Assembly (NCBI GenBank): GCA_042408665.1
Contig: JBHOQW010000137.1
Span: 4,797 to 68,796 of the forward strand
From: CAUJGQ01 sp042408665
GTDB lineage: Bacteria > Chloroflexota > Dehalococcoidia > CAUJGQ01
Reading direction: 5' to 3'
DNA: 64,000 bases
Under the pieces are notes generated by a model. The model was not told the origin of the DNA and searched no databases. It saw nothing but the letters and a program-made list of their open reading frames with translations. A program made the translations under genes and the position numbers. Positions 1-8,786 of the stretch are shown here, piece after piece (within the stretch, counting starts at the first letter, position 1; each line of letters starts with the position of its first letter).

Positions 1-798
1 GGAGGCGCGCACGCTGTGGCCGTAGACGGCGTGGTTGCAGCCGACGCCGTCGGTGATGCCGAGCCGGGCGCCCGCGCCCCAGGCCGCGAGCTGGACCGGA
101 TGGCGGGGGTCGGTGATATCCACGATGCGGAAGTCGCCCCCGCCGCCCCGCTCACCGTACGGCACCGCCAGGAGGGCCAGGGCCCGGTCCGGCCGCACCG
201 TCACGTCCAGCTCGTGCACCCCGCGCGCACCGGTGCCGACAAAGCTGAGGGGGGCAGGGTTGCGCGGGTCGGTGATATCGACGAGGGCCAAGCCGGCCGG
301 GTCGCTCCCGACGGCGGCGCAGCGCTGGATGCCGACGGCCAGCACGTCGCCGGAGAAGGCGGTGGTCTCCAGATGAAAGGGCACCACGTCCTCGGCGGTG
401 GTGCCGGGGAAGCGTGCTGCGGTGGCCACCACGCGTGGCGCCGCCGGATCGCTCAAGTCGACGACACGCACACCCAGCGCCGGGCAGGCCGTGCTGGTCC
501 CCCAGGAGCCGACGTAGGCATAGCCGTTGAGCGCCCGCACGTTGGCGTTGAAGCCGCGTCCGCCTAGATCGGTGTGCCCGAGCAGGTTCAGCGCGGGCGG
601 TGGAGACGGCGGCGCGGCGACCGTGGCCTGGGCCGGCACGGCCGTGGGGGTGATGGTCTCGGCGACGAGGAGCGGCGTGGTGGGCGACGCGGCCTCGGGC
701 TGGCCGGTGCCCGGCTCGCCCGAACACGCCGCGATCAGCACGGTTGCCGCAAGCAGGATCGCGCCTGTGGCCCCACGGCGCGCGGTCAAAGCGGTCAT
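1..798 (-). CDS. LVIVP-repeat lipoprotein, C-terminus cut by window edge
   Basis: The minus strand is open from an ATG at 798 to the left edge (266 codons, no stop), so the gene is partial. Residues 1-25 form a lipoprotein signal: basic start, hydrophobic stretch and lipobox IAAC with Cys25. A Pro/Thr/Ala linker follows to about residue 65. The rest contains LVIVP-type repeat units such as RVVDLSDP, LALVDITDP and FRIVDITDP, spaced about 45-55 residues, which usually build a beta-propeller. The protein is probably anchored outside the membrane. The family gives no enzymatic role. Overlapping longer open frames on both strands are shadows. Confidence 0.8.
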   Translation of the reverse strand, partial: MTALTARRGATGAILLAATVLIAACSGEPGTGQPEAASPTTPLLVAETITPTAVPAQATVAAPPSPPPALNLLGHTDLGGRGFNANVRALNGYAYVGSWGTSTACPALGVRVVDLSDPAAPRVVATAARFPGTTAEDVVPFHLETTAFSGDVLAVGIQRCAAVGSDPAGLALVDITDPRNPAPLSFVGTGARGVHELDVTVRPDRALALLAVPYGERGGGGDFRIVDITDPRHPVQLAAWGAGARLGITDGVGCNHAVYGHSVRAS

Positions 799-914
799 GC
801 GGCGTCCTCGGCCGGCGGATCTGTCCCCCCAGCGTAGCACAGCCGGCCGTGTTTCCGGCGGCGCCCGGCGCGACAGCGGGTCCCATGCCGACCCCGGGGA
901 TAGACGGTGAGCGC

Positions 915-1562
915 TCAGGGGGCAGGAACGGCCGCGGCGCCGTACAAGCCGCGGGCGGCGATGAGGATCACCTCCGTCGCCTCCTCCACGGTCAGGCGGG
1001 CGGTGTTGAGCACGCAATCGTAGAGCGTGGGCTCGTCCCACTGCACACCGTAGAGCCGGCGGTAGAACTCCACGCGGTCGCGGTCCGACTCCCGCACCAC
1101 CCGCTCGGCGAGCGGGCGCTGGACGTCCTCGCGCAGCATCATGCGCTGCACGCGGGTGGCCAGCGGTGCCACCACCAGGGCGTGGATGGCGCGTCCCGGC
1201 TCGCGCAGCAGCACCTGGGCGGGAAAGCCGGCGATCACGAACGAGTGCTCGGCGGCCAGGCGCCGGATCATGGTCTCGATCACGCGCCGGTAGCCGGCCT
1301 CGTACATGGAAGGCAGCGGCACCAGCGCCCAGTCCGGGTCGTCGGCTGGCTCACCGGCCATGTCTAGGGCGATACGCGCCAGCCGTTCCCCCAGCCGCTC
1401 GGCGCGGTCCGGGGCGCTGAGGTCCTCCCGGTGCAGCCCCAGCCGCAGCGCCGCCCGCGCCACCACTTCCGGGTTGATGAGCGGCAAGCCCAGCCGCTCC
1501 GCCGTGCGGCGTGCCACGAGGTCGCCTCGGCTGGCCGCCTGACGTGAGATAGTGATGATCAT
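915..1562 (-). CDS. Cytidylate-kinase-like family protein
   Basis: 215 aa. It starts MIITISRQAASRGD, the opening of the cytidylate-kinase-like family (PF13189), whose members resemble Cmk but lack the full classical P-loop. The SRQ..S.GD segment takes the place of the Walker A region. A basic block near residues 130-165 (RVQRMMLRE, RVVRESDRDR) resembles the lid/arginine region of nucleoside monophosphate kinases. The substrate is unknown, and proteins of this family are often not CMP kinases. It stands alone, divergent from the permease gene that starts 160 bases away. A TACAAT -10-like hexamer lies on the minus strand at 1594-1589, without a good -35. Confidence 0.78.
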   Translation of the reverse strand: MIITISRQAASRGDLVARRTAERLGLPLINPEVVARAALRLGLHREDLSAPDRAERLGERLARIALDMAGEPADDPDWALVPLPSMYEAGYRRVIETMIRRLAAEHSFVIAGFPAQVLLREPGRAIHALVVAPLATRVQRMMLREDVQRPLAERVVRESDRDRVEFYRRLYGVQWDEPTLYDCVLNTARLTVEEATEVILIAARGLYGAAAVPAP

Positions 1563-1724
1563 GCGCCGGCTCCGCGTGTTCCGCGTGTATTGTAGCGTGC
1601 GGGTTTGGTCGGGGTGGTCCGGGCAGAGTTTAGCCCGGTGCGGGCATCGTGATGGCGCTCATGGACATGGATCACTGCCAACAGAAGGCGTAGCGTAGGC
1701 AAATAGGAAGGCGGGAGGGCGTCC

Positions 1725-4001
1725 ATGGCCCCTGAGCAGGAGCAAGAACCACCGCGACGGCCGCACCGGCGCCGGGTAGCGCCACCCCGGCGGCCGCCCC
1801 TCACCCCCGGTCCCTCCCCCGCGAGCGGGAGCGGGGTGCCCGAAGGGCAGGGTGAGGGCCCGCTGCGGCCGGTGAGCCGCACCACGCCACCCCCGCCACC
1901 GCCGGCGCGGGAGGAGTCACCACCGCGTCCTGCCAGCGCTGTCACGCCGGACCTCGAGGTGCGGGAGGTGGTGCCCGGCTCCCGCCCGGGCGACCGCTAC
2001 GTGCGCATCATGCGCGACGCCGGCGGTGAGCGACCGTTCCGGCGTGTGGCGCCGGGCGTGCTGGAAGCGCAGCTGGAGGCGCACATCCCGAAGACAGGGC
2101 TGGGGCGCACGTGGGCGCAGGTGCGGCGCTTTCTCGTGGGGGCGCCGCTGGCCACGGCCGAGGCGCCGCACGAGCGCTTGTCCAAGCTCAAGGCGCTGGC
2201 CGTCTTCTCCTCGGACGCCCTATCCTCCGTGGCCTACGCCACGCAGGAGATCATCCTGGTGCTCATCTTTGCGGGGCCGATCGGGCTGAACTACGTCTTC
2301 CCGATCAGCCTGGCGATCGCCGCGTTGCTGGCCATCGTCACCATCTCTTACCGGCAGACGATCCGCGCCTACCCGAGCGGCGGCGGCGCCTATATCGTCG
2401 CCAAGGACAACCTGGGCACCTGGGCCGGGCTGGTAGCGGGGGCGTCGCTGCTCATCGACTACGTGCTCACGGTGGCGGTGTCCATTTCGGCCGGGGTGGC
2501 GGCCATCACCTCGGCCTTTCACGGGCTGGAGCCGTGGACGGTAGAGCTGGCGCTGTTGGCCGTGGCCATCATGGTGCTGGGCAACCTGCGCGGGGTGCGC
2601 GAGTCGGGCACGATCTTCGCCGCACCCACGTACGTGTTCCTGGGCGCGGTGCTGCTCATGCTGGCGGTGGGGCTGGCGCGCGTGTTCACGAGCGGTGACT
2701 CGCTGCTCGTCGGACGTGAGCCGGCGGTGCCGCTGCCGGTCACCACGAGCCTGGGGCTGTTCCTGATCCTACGTGCGTTCGCCTCCGGGAGCACGGCCCT
2801 CACCGGTGTGGAGGCCATCTCCAATGGGGTGCCGGCGTTCAAGCCGCCGGAGTGGAAGAACGCCTCCACCACCCTCACTTGGATGGCCGTGTTGCTGGGC
2901 ACCACGTTCCTGGGCATCAGCCTGCTCGCCCATCACTACGGTGTGGTGTACTACGACGAGCACGCCGTGCGCGTGCTGGAGTCCCGGGGGCTCGAGGTCA
3001 GCCGCACCGCGCAGGAGACGGTGCTGTCGCAGCTCGCCCAGATCGTGTTCGGTGGCAAGAACGCGCTCTACCTCCTCGTCCAGTTCGCCACGATGCTGAT
3101 CCTGGTGTTGGCGGCCAACACTAGCTTCGCCGACTTCCCCCGCCTGGCCTCGATCATGGCCAAAGACGGCTTTATGCCGCGTGCCTTTACCTTCCGCGGC
3201 GACCGGCTGGCCTTCACCAACGGCATTCTGGCGCTGGGCGGGCTGGCGATGGTGCTGTTGCTGGTGTTCCACGCCCGTACCGAGCGTCTCATCCCCCTGT
3301 ACGCCGTGGGCGTGTTTACCTCCTTCACGCTTTCGCAAAGCGGGATGGTGCTCCACTGGCGGCGCCTGCGTGAGCCCGGCTGGCGGCGCAGCATGGTGAT
3401 CAACGCGGTGGGTGCTGTGGCGACGGCGGTGGTGACCCTGGTCATCGCCGGCACAAAGTTCCTCAGCGGCGCGTGGCTATCCGTTACGCTCACGGTGGTG
3501 CTGGTGGCGATGTTCCGGCGCATCCGGCGCCATTACGAGGAGGTGGAACGAGAGCTGCGCCTGGCCGATCTGTCGCGGCCGCTCTCGGTCGCCACCGAAC
3601 CGCCCCTGGTCATCGTGCCGATCTCCGATCTCAACCGGGCTACGGAGGGGGCGCTCAGCTACGCGCTCAGCCTCTCGCCGCGTGTGACGGCCATCCACAT
3701 CACCGACGACCTCAGCGCGGCCGAGTCACTGCGCCGGCGCTGGGAGGCGTGGGCGGGGCGTGTGCCGCTGGTCATTATTGAGTCCCCCTATCGTTCCTTC
3801 ACCGGGCCGTTCCTGCGCTATCTGGATGAGCTGCAACGGCGTAACCCCCAGGCGCGCATTACCGTGGTGCTGCCGGAGTACGTGCCGCGTCACCTGTGGG
3901 AGCATCTCCTGCACGGTCAGACGGCGCTGCGGCTGAAGGCGGCGCTTCTCTTCCGCCCGAACACCGTGGTGATCGATGTGCCGTACCTGCTCTCACATTG
4001 A
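1725..4001 (+). CDS. KimA-type APC-superfamily potassium permease, copy 1
   Basis: 758 aa with about 12 membrane helices from residue 150 to 605, then a cytosolic domain of about 150 residues. Signature stretches match the Bacillus KimA (YdaO) family: SSDALSSVAYAT near 160, YPSGGGAYIVAKDNLG near 220, LIDYVLTVAVS near 245, NLRGVRESGT near 288, SGSTALTGVEAISN near 358 and RGDRLAFTNGI near 495. KimA imports K+ with protons. The start ATG follows GGGAGGG. The N-terminus is about 100 residues longer than I recall for KimA. It is Pro-rich and contains GSRPGDRYVRIMR, which recurs in the next gene. Residues about 25-47 are encoded by a palindromic repeat. A general amino-acid permease function cannot be excluded. 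Confidence 0.85.
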   Translation: MAPEQEQEPPRRPHRRRVAPPRRPPLTPGPSPASGSGVPEGQGEGPLRPVSRTTPPPPPPAREESPPRPASAVTPDLEVREVVPGSRPGDRYVRIMRDAGGERPFRRVAPGVLEAQLEAHIPKTGLGRTWAQVRRFLVGAPLATAEAPHERLSKLKALAVFSSDALSSVAYATQEIILVLIFAGPIGLNYVFPISLAIAALLAIVTISYRQTIRAYPSGGGAYIVAKDNLGTWAGLVAGASLLIDYVLTVAVSISAGVAAITSAFHGLEPWTVELALLAVAIMVLGNLRGVRESGTIFAAPTYVFLGAVLLMLAVGLARVFTSGDSLLVGREPAVPLPVTTSLGLFLILRAFASGSTALTGVEAISNGVPAFKPPEWKNASTTLTWMAVLLGTTFLGISLLAHHYGVVYYDEHAVRVLESRGLEVSRTAQETVLSQLAQIVFGGKNALYLLVQFATMLILVLAANTSFADFPRLASIMAKDGFMPRAFTFRGDRLAFTNGILALGGLAMVLLLVFHARTERLIPLYAVGVFTSFTLSQSGMVLHWRRLREPGWRRSMVINAVGAVATAVVTLVIAGTKFLSGAWLSVTLTVVLVAMFRRIRRHYEEVERELRLADLSRPLSVATEPPLVIVPISDLNRATEGALSYALSLSPRVTAIHITDDLSAAESLRRRWEAWAGRVPLVIIESPYRSFTGPFLRYLDELQRRNPQARITVVLPEYVPRHLWEHLLHGQTALRLKAALLFRPNTVVIDVPYLLSH
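1798..1858 (+). repeat. Palindromic repeat inside a coding sequence
   Basis: CCCTCACCC (1798-1806) and GGGTGAGGG (1850-1858) are perfect inverted ends of a 61-bp GC-rich element. Between them an internal hairpin is possible (CCTCCCCC against GCGGGAGCGGGG). The 3' end CAGGGTGAGGGCCCG (1848-1862) recurs exactly at 37669-37683, and the CCTCACCCCCGGTC start recurs near 26216. Here the element lies in frame in the Pro/Gly-rich N-terminal tail of the permease and adds no stop. Confidence 0.65.
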
Positions 4002-4059
4002 GCGCGCTCGATTGTGACCCAAGTCCACCTGCGATCTGCCTTTTGTATCGGGACCGGCA

Positions 4060-4260
4060 CGTTTGAATGCCGATCCGCACGGGAGTAACCTGATCACCGG
4101 AGGGGAAAGCGGCACTCCCCGCACCGTGAGAGCCTGTCACACCGGGGGCACGGGAGCTGCGGCACGCGCGCTTACCCAGCAGCGATCCACGGTTACCTGT
4201 ACCCCTTCCTGCGTCACACGGCCTCCCACGCCCGCTCGGTCAGCGGCGGGCCGACGTCTG
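4060..4260 (+). promoter_or_regulatory. Structured leader of second KimA gene, possible riboswitch
   Basis: The 271-base gap before the second permease holds a GC-rich, foldable stretch. GGGAG at 4081 can pair with CTCCC near 4116, enclosing GGAGGGGAAAGCGG, and it is followed by GAGAGCCTGTCACACCGGGGG. The B. subtilis kimA gene is controlled by the c-di-AMP (ydaO) riboswitch, and the layout here loosely resembles such an aptamer. However, the conserved GTCAGCTAACC core is not matched exactly. Treat this as a candidate only. Confidence 0.25.
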
Positions 4261-4272
4261 GGGAGGGTCAGA

Positions 4273-6483
4273 ATGGATGACGAGCGCCCCGAGGAGGGCC
4301 AGCGCCGTCCCCACCCCCGGCGGGTGGCGCGGCCCGGCCGGCCGGTAAAACCCGTCGAGCCGCCTACCGCGCCGGAGCGACCCGACGCGCTGCGCCCCGT
4401 CTCTCGCAATGTCCCGCCGCCGCCCGGTGAGGGCCGGGAGGACGGCCGCAGCCCGGTCCGGCGGCCGGAAAGCGTGATCGTGCGTCGGGGCTCCCGCCCG
4501 GGCGACACGTTTGTGCGCATCATGCGCCCGTATGCCGGTGAGTTTCAGCGGCGTGCCCCCGGGTATCTCGTGGCCACGGAACGGGTGCTTCGGCCGACGA
4601 CCGCGTTCGGGCGGTTGCGCGAGGCCATGCGCAGCTTGCTGCTCGGGCGCCGGATCCGCACGGAATCCGAGCGTGAGGAGCGGGCCGGTAAGCTTACCGG
4701 CTTGGCCATCTTCGCCTCAGACAACATCTCCTCGTCGGCCTACGCCACCGAGGAGATCATGCGCGTGCTGGTGCTGGCCGGCGTTGGCGCCCTGGCGCTC
4801 ACCATGCCGATCACGCTGGCCATCGTGGCGGTGCTGGCCATCGTGGTCAGCAGTTACCTCCAGGTCATTCGCGCCTACCCCGGCGGGGGTGGTAGCTACG
4901 TGGTGGCGCAGGACAACCTGGGCGCCCTGGCCGGCCTCACAGCGGCGGCGGCGCTGCTCACGGACTACATCCTCACGGTCGCCGTCTCGACATCCGCCGG
5001 TGTGGCGGCGCTCACCTCCGCCTTCCCAGAACTGTTCGCGCATCGGGTGCTGATCTCCGTGGCGGTGGTGGCGCTGATGGCGCTGCTCAACCTGCGCGGC
5101 ATCCGCGAGGCGGGGACGATCTTCGCCGCGCCCACCTACCTGTATGTGGTTGCCATTCTCGGCGTTCTGGCCACCGGTATGGCGCGCTTCCTGCTCGGTG
5201 ACCTGCCGGAGTACAACCCGCCGCGGGAGTGGGTGGAGGCGCACGGTGCGGAGAGCCTGGGCCTGCTCCTGGTGCTGCGCGCCTTCGCCTCCGGTTCGGT
5301 GGCGCTCACCGGCACGGAGGCGGTGTCCAACGGCGTGCCCGCCTTCAAGCCGCCGGAGGTGAAGAACGCCCAGACCGTGCTGGTGATGATGGGCTGCCTG
5401 TTCGCCACGGTGTTTTTGGGCATCAGCTTCTTCGCCGCGCGGCTTGGCGTGGTACCGGACCCGCACGAGGTGGAGACGGTGGTCAGCCAGGTGACCCGTG
5501 CGCTGATGGGCAAGAGCTGGTATTACTACCTGGTCCAATTTGCGACGGCGATCCTGCTGGTCTTGGCCGCCAACACCGCCTTCAACGGCTTCCCGCGCCT
5601 TACCAGCATCGTGGCCCGCGACGGCTTCCTGCCGCGCCAGTTCCAGTTCCGCGGCGACCGCCTGGCCTACAACACCGGCATCATCGTGCTGGCGCTCATC
5701 TCGTCGGCGCTCATTGTCGCCTACCACGGCAGCGTGACCGGACTCATCCCGCTGTACACGGTGGGCGTGTTCGTGGCCTTCACCCTCAGTCAGGCCGGCA
5801 TGGTGCGGCGCTGGCTCAGGCTGCGTGAGCAGGAGCGGGGTTGGCGGTGGCGGGCCGCGATCAACGGCGTGGGCGCCACCGTCACCGGGATCGTGGCGCT
5901 GGAGGTGAGCATTTCCAAGTTTGCCCTGGGCGCGTGGATGGTGCTGGTGCTGATCCCGCTGCTGGTGCTGATGATGGTTGGCATCGGTCATCACTACCGC
6001 ACCGTGGCCCGACAACTGGCGCTGGACGGCGCGGCGCCGCTACCCCGCCGACTGCAAGAGCCGGTAGTGGTGGTCCCTATCAGCCGGCTGGACCGGGCCA
6101 CGCTGCACGCGCTGGCGTTCGCCCGCTCCATCTCCAGCGACGTGCGTGCGGTCCACGTGACCGATGACTTAGAAGATGCCAAGCGTATCAGCGAGCCATG
6201 GCCGCAGTACGCCGGCGACGTGCCACTCGTGATCGTGGAATCGCCCTACCGCGCGCTCATCCAGCCCCTGCTGGCCTACATCAACTGGGTCGATCGGCAG
6301 TCGCCGGGTCCCGTCACCGTGGTGCTGTCCGAGTTCGTGCCGCGTCACTGGTGGGAGTACCTGCTCCACAACCAGACGGCGCTGCGCCTCAAGCTGCGGC
6401 TCTTCTTCCGGCCGAACACCGTGGTGATCGACGTGCCCTACCACCTCACCAAGAAGCCGGAGCCGATGACGCCCGAGGCCTGA
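4273..6483 (+). CDS. KimA-type APC-superfamily potassium permease, copy 2
   Basis: 736 aa from ATG 4273, preceded by GGGGAGGGTCA. The frame is open further upstream, but that part reads through the structured leader and lacks family character. It has the same architecture as copy 1: a Pro-rich tail (about 1-75), the motif GSRPGDTFVRIMR near residue 75, then ASDNISSSAYATEEI, YPGGGGSYVVAQDNLG and SGSVALTGTEAVSN in the membrane part, and a C-terminal cytosolic domain ending FRPNTVVIDVPYHL, almost the same as copy 1. The two genes look like an old tandem duplication. The likely role is K+ uptake, possibly under c-di-AMP control. The paralogues differ between helices 7 and 8, where copy 1 has an extra loop. 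Confidence 0.85.
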   Translation: MDDERPEEGQRRPHPRRVARPGRPVKPVEPPTAPERPDALRPVSRNVPPPPGEGREDGRSPVRRPESVIVRRGSRPGDTFVRIMRPYAGEFQRRAPGYLVATERVLRPTTAFGRLREAMRSLLLGRRIRTESEREERAGKLTGLAIFASDNISSSAYATEEIMRVLVLAGVGALALTMPITLAIVAVLAIVVSSYLQVIRAYPGGGGSYVVAQDNLGALAGLTAAAALLTDYILTVAVSTSAGVAALTSAFPELFAHRVLISVAVVALMALLNLRGIREAGTIFAAPTYLYVVAILGVLATGMARFLLGDLPEYNPPREWVEAHGAESLGLLLVLRAFASGSVALTGTEAVSNGVPAFKPPEVKNAQTVLVMMGCLFATVFLGISFFAARLGVVPDPHEVETVVSQVTRALMGKSWYYYLVQFATAILLVLAANTAFNGFPRLTSIVARDGFLPRQFQFRGDRLAYNTGIIVLALISSALIVAYHGSVTGLIPLYTVGVFVAFTLSQAGMVRRWLRLREQERGWRWRAAINGVGATVTGIVALEVSISKFALGAWMVLVLIPLLVLMMVGIGHHYRTVARQLALDGAAPLPRRLQEPVVVVPISRLDRATLHALAFARSISSDVRAVHVTDDLEDAKRISEPWPQYAGDVPLVIVESPYRALIQPLLAYINWVDRQSPGPVTVVLSEFVPRHWWEYLLHNQTALRLKLRLFFRPNTVVIDVPYHLTKKPEPMTPEA

Positions 6484-6549
6484 GCGCCAGCGCGGCTGGC
6501 CCCTCTCAGTCCCGAATGGTACCCTCTTCGCGGTTGGGGGTGCGGAGCG

Positions 6550-6918
6550 ATGGAGCGGCTGTGGTTCGGCCTGGGGTCGGCACTGGCCTTGCTGGCGGTG
6601 GTGAGCGGCGCCTTCGGCGCACACGCGCTCGAGGACCGGCTGGGATCAGACGACCTGGATCTCTGGCAGACCGCGGCCCGGTATCACATGTACCACGCCC
6701 TGGCCTTGCTGGCGGTGGCCTATGCGGCCGGACGCTGGGGTGGCAGTCTCACGGCCGCGGCTGGCTGGCTGTTTCTCGCTGGGGTGGTGCTGTTCTCCGG
6801 TAGCCTGTACCTCCTCTCCCTTACCGGCGCCCGCGTGCTCGGTGCGGTGACGCCTTTCGGCGGCCTGTGCTTTATCCTCGGCTGGGCGGCTCTGCTCGCC
6901 CAGGCGTTCAAGGCGTAG
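6550..6918 (+). CDS. DUF423 small membrane protein (YgdD/YwdK family)
   Basis: 122 aa with four predicted membrane helices (about 3-22, 45-62, 70-90, 97-117). The DUF423 signature GAFGAHAL (19-26) is followed by W.TA..YHMYHALALL (about 38-52), with GGLCFILGWAAL near the C-terminus. Members are about 120 aa, so this one is full length. Function is unknown across the family. The start ATG is preceded by GCGGAGCG. It lies 66 bases after the permease on the same strand and could be co-transcribed. Confidence 0.88.
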   Translation: MERLWFGLGSALALLAVVSGAFGAHALEDRLGSDDLDLWQTAARYHMYHALALLAVAYAAGRWGGSLTAAAGWLFLAGVVLFSGSLYLLSLTGARVLGAVTPFGGLCFILGWAALLAQAFKA

Positions 6919-6984
6919 AGGTGGAGCGGCGCGGGCGCTGGCACGGGATGCGCGCGAGCGTGTCGCCCACGGGAGGACGGCGTG

Positions 6985-7773
6985 ATGCGGCCCGACTTCT
7001 CGCTGCTGGACCGGCCGCACGTCCTGGCCTTCATGTTCTACCCCCGCTCGGACTGGTCGCCGCCACCCGCGGGGGCCGAAGACCTCACCATCCCGGTCGC
7101 GGACGACATCTCCCTCTCCGCCCGTCTCTACACCGGAAACCGTGACTGGCCGGTGATCCTCCTGTTCCACGGCAACGGGGAGGTGGTGGCGGATTACGAC
7201 GGCATCGCCCCGCTTTACCACCGCTACGGCCTGAACCTGCTGGTATCAGACTACCGCGGCTACGGCCGCTCCGGCGGGCGGCCGACGTTCACGGCCATCC
7301 ACGCCGACGCTCACCCGGTGAAGGCGATCGCCTTCGCTCACCTGGACGCGGGTGGCTACCGCGCGGGGCGGTACCTCATGGGCCGCTCCCTGGGCGCCTT
7401 GCCGGCCGTCGAGCTGGCTGTCACAGACGCGGCCGGGTTTCGCGGCCTGATCCTCGAGTCTGGGGCGGCCGGCGTGCGCGGCTGGAGCCGCTTCGCCGCC
7501 CCCGGTGATGACCCGGCGGCCTGGCAGGCGCTGGAGGCGGCCCAGCGCGCCCGGCTGGCATCCATCACCCTGCCGTTGCTCACCATCCATGGGGCGTGGG
7601 ATGAACTGGTGCCGCTGCAGCGAGCGCTCGAAGCGCACGAGATGATCGGGTCCGAGGACAAAGAGCTGGTGATCATCCCCGATGCCGGGCACAATGACCT
7701 GCTCGCCCGCGGGCTCGAACAGTACTTCCAGGCCCTGGCGGGGTTCGTGGCCCGGCACGAGGGACGCTCGTGA
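6985..7773 (+). CDS. Alpha/beta-hydrolase
   Basis: 262 aa. The ATG at 6985 sits 8 bases after GGGAGG; a GTG one codon earlier is the alternative. The fold is shown by LLFHGNGE (about 53-60, oxyanion region), the nucleophile elbow GRSLG (about 131-135), an acid in the HGAWDE stretch (about 204-209) and the catalytic His in PDAGHND (about 228-234). This arrangement resembles the BEM46/ABHD13-like family, cytosolic serine hydrolases of unknown substrate. No signal peptide is visible. No neighbour suggests a pathway. Confidence 0.8.
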   Translation: MRPDFSLLDRPHVLAFMFYPRSDWSPPPAGAEDLTIPVADDISLSARLYTGNRDWPVILLFHGNGEVVADYDGIAPLYHRYGLNLLVSDYRGYGRSGGRPTFTAIHADAHPVKAIAFAHLDAGGYRAGRYLMGRSLGALPAVELAVTDAAGFRGLILESGAAGVRGWSRFAAPGDDPAAWQALEAAQRARLASITLPLLTIHGAWDELVPLQRALEAHEMIGSEDKELVIIPDAGHNDLLARGLEQYFQALAGFVARHEGRS

Positions 7774-7912
7774 AGAATTTCGCGCATCACTGGCGCGTAA
7801 CGGTACGGTAGGTAGACTAAAGGCACGCGGGCCGGAGGCAGGGTCCGGACGCACGGTGCCCGGAGCGCCCCGCTGCAGCGGGGGGTGAGGCCGGCCAGGA
7901 GTAGCGGCACGT

Positions 7913-8710
7913 ATGAAGTTCATCGTCTGTATCAAGCAGATTCCCGACCCGGAGACGCCCGCCTCGGCGTTCAAGATCGACCCGAGCGGCAAGAAGGTGG
8001 TGCCGGCGCAGGGCATCGCGCCGGTGGTCAGCCCTTTTGACACCCAGGCCGTGGAGGCGGCGCTGCGCATCAAGGACGCGCAGGGTGAGGGGCACATCAC
8101 GGTGATCAGCATGGGCCCGGCCAGCGCCCGCGACGTGATCAAACACGCCCTGGCCATGGGCGCCGATGACGGCATCCTCATCGATGACCCGGCGCTGCAG
8201 GACGTGTTCGATCCCTACGTGACGGTCACGGTGCTCGCCGCCGCCATCCGCAAGGTGGGCGAGTTCGACGCCGTCTTCACCGGCCGCCAGGCGGCGGACT
8301 GGGACTGGGGTGTTACCGGCCCCGGTCTGGCTGAGGTGCTCGGTCTCTCGCAGGCCACTTTTGCCAAATCCGTCACCGCCCGAGACGGCAAGCTGGTGGT
8401 GGAGCGGGTGCTGTCCGACGGCTTCGAGACGATGGAGATCCCCACGCCGGCGCTGGTTACCGTCTCCAACGAGCTGGGCGATCCCCGCTACCCGCAGCTC
8501 CGTCAGATCATGATGGCGGCGCGCAAGCAGATCACCACCTACACCCTCGCCGACCTTGGCCTCACCCCCGACCAGATTCGGCCGCGGTTGGAGCTGGAAC
8601 GGCTGTACATTCCGGTCAAGGAGTCCAGGGTCGAGATCATCGAGGGCGACAGCCCGGAGGAGAAGGCCGCCAACCTGGCCCGCAAACTGCGGGAGGCGAA
8701 GTTGATCTAA
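7913..8710 (+). CDS. etfB: Electron transfer flavoprotein beta subunit
   Basis: 265 aa, the usual EtfB length. It starts MKFIVCIKQIPDP, typical of the family, and contains TGRQAADWDWGVTGP near 123-137, the segment that binds AMP in EtfB. The heterodimer carries electrons from acyl-CoA and other flavin dehydrogenases to the quinone pool. ATG 7913 follows CAGGAG. The EtfA gene lies 76 bases downstream on the same strand. A TAGACT hexamer at 7813-7818 could be a -10, but no convincing -35 is present. Confidence 0.93.
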   Translation: MKFIVCIKQIPDPETPASAFKIDPSGKKVVPAQGIAPVVSPFDTQAVEAALRIKDAQGEGHITVISMGPASARDVIKHALAMGADDGILIDDPALQDVFDPYVTVTVLAAAIRKVGEFDAVFTGRQAADWDWGVTGPGLAEVLGLSQATFAKSVTARDGKLVVERVLSDGFETMEIPTPALVTVSNELGDPRYPQLRQIMMAARKQITTYTLADLGLTPDQIRPRLELERLYIPVKESRVEIIEGDSPEEKAANLARKLREAKLI

Positions 8711-8786
8711 CCGTTCCGGCCCCGGGCCGCGCGCTGGCCGGCACCCGCGCGAGCGGGCACGGGACCGATGCCAAGGGGAGCACGTC

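Noticed and set aside
152..886. Minus-strand open frame of 244 codons near the left edge
   Set aside because: Very Arg/Gly/His-rich shadow of the LVIVP-repeat lipoprotein, which lies in another minus frame with a signal peptide and repeats.
4060..4160. Cobalamin riboswitch
   Set aside because: Fragments resemble the B12 box only superficially, and the gene is a KimA-like permease; c-di-AMP is the more plausible ligand, itself unproven.
4717..6015. 432-codon frame antisense to the second permease
   Set aside because: His/Gln/Arg-rich composition typical of antisense frames in GC-rich genes; the sense frame is a clear permease.
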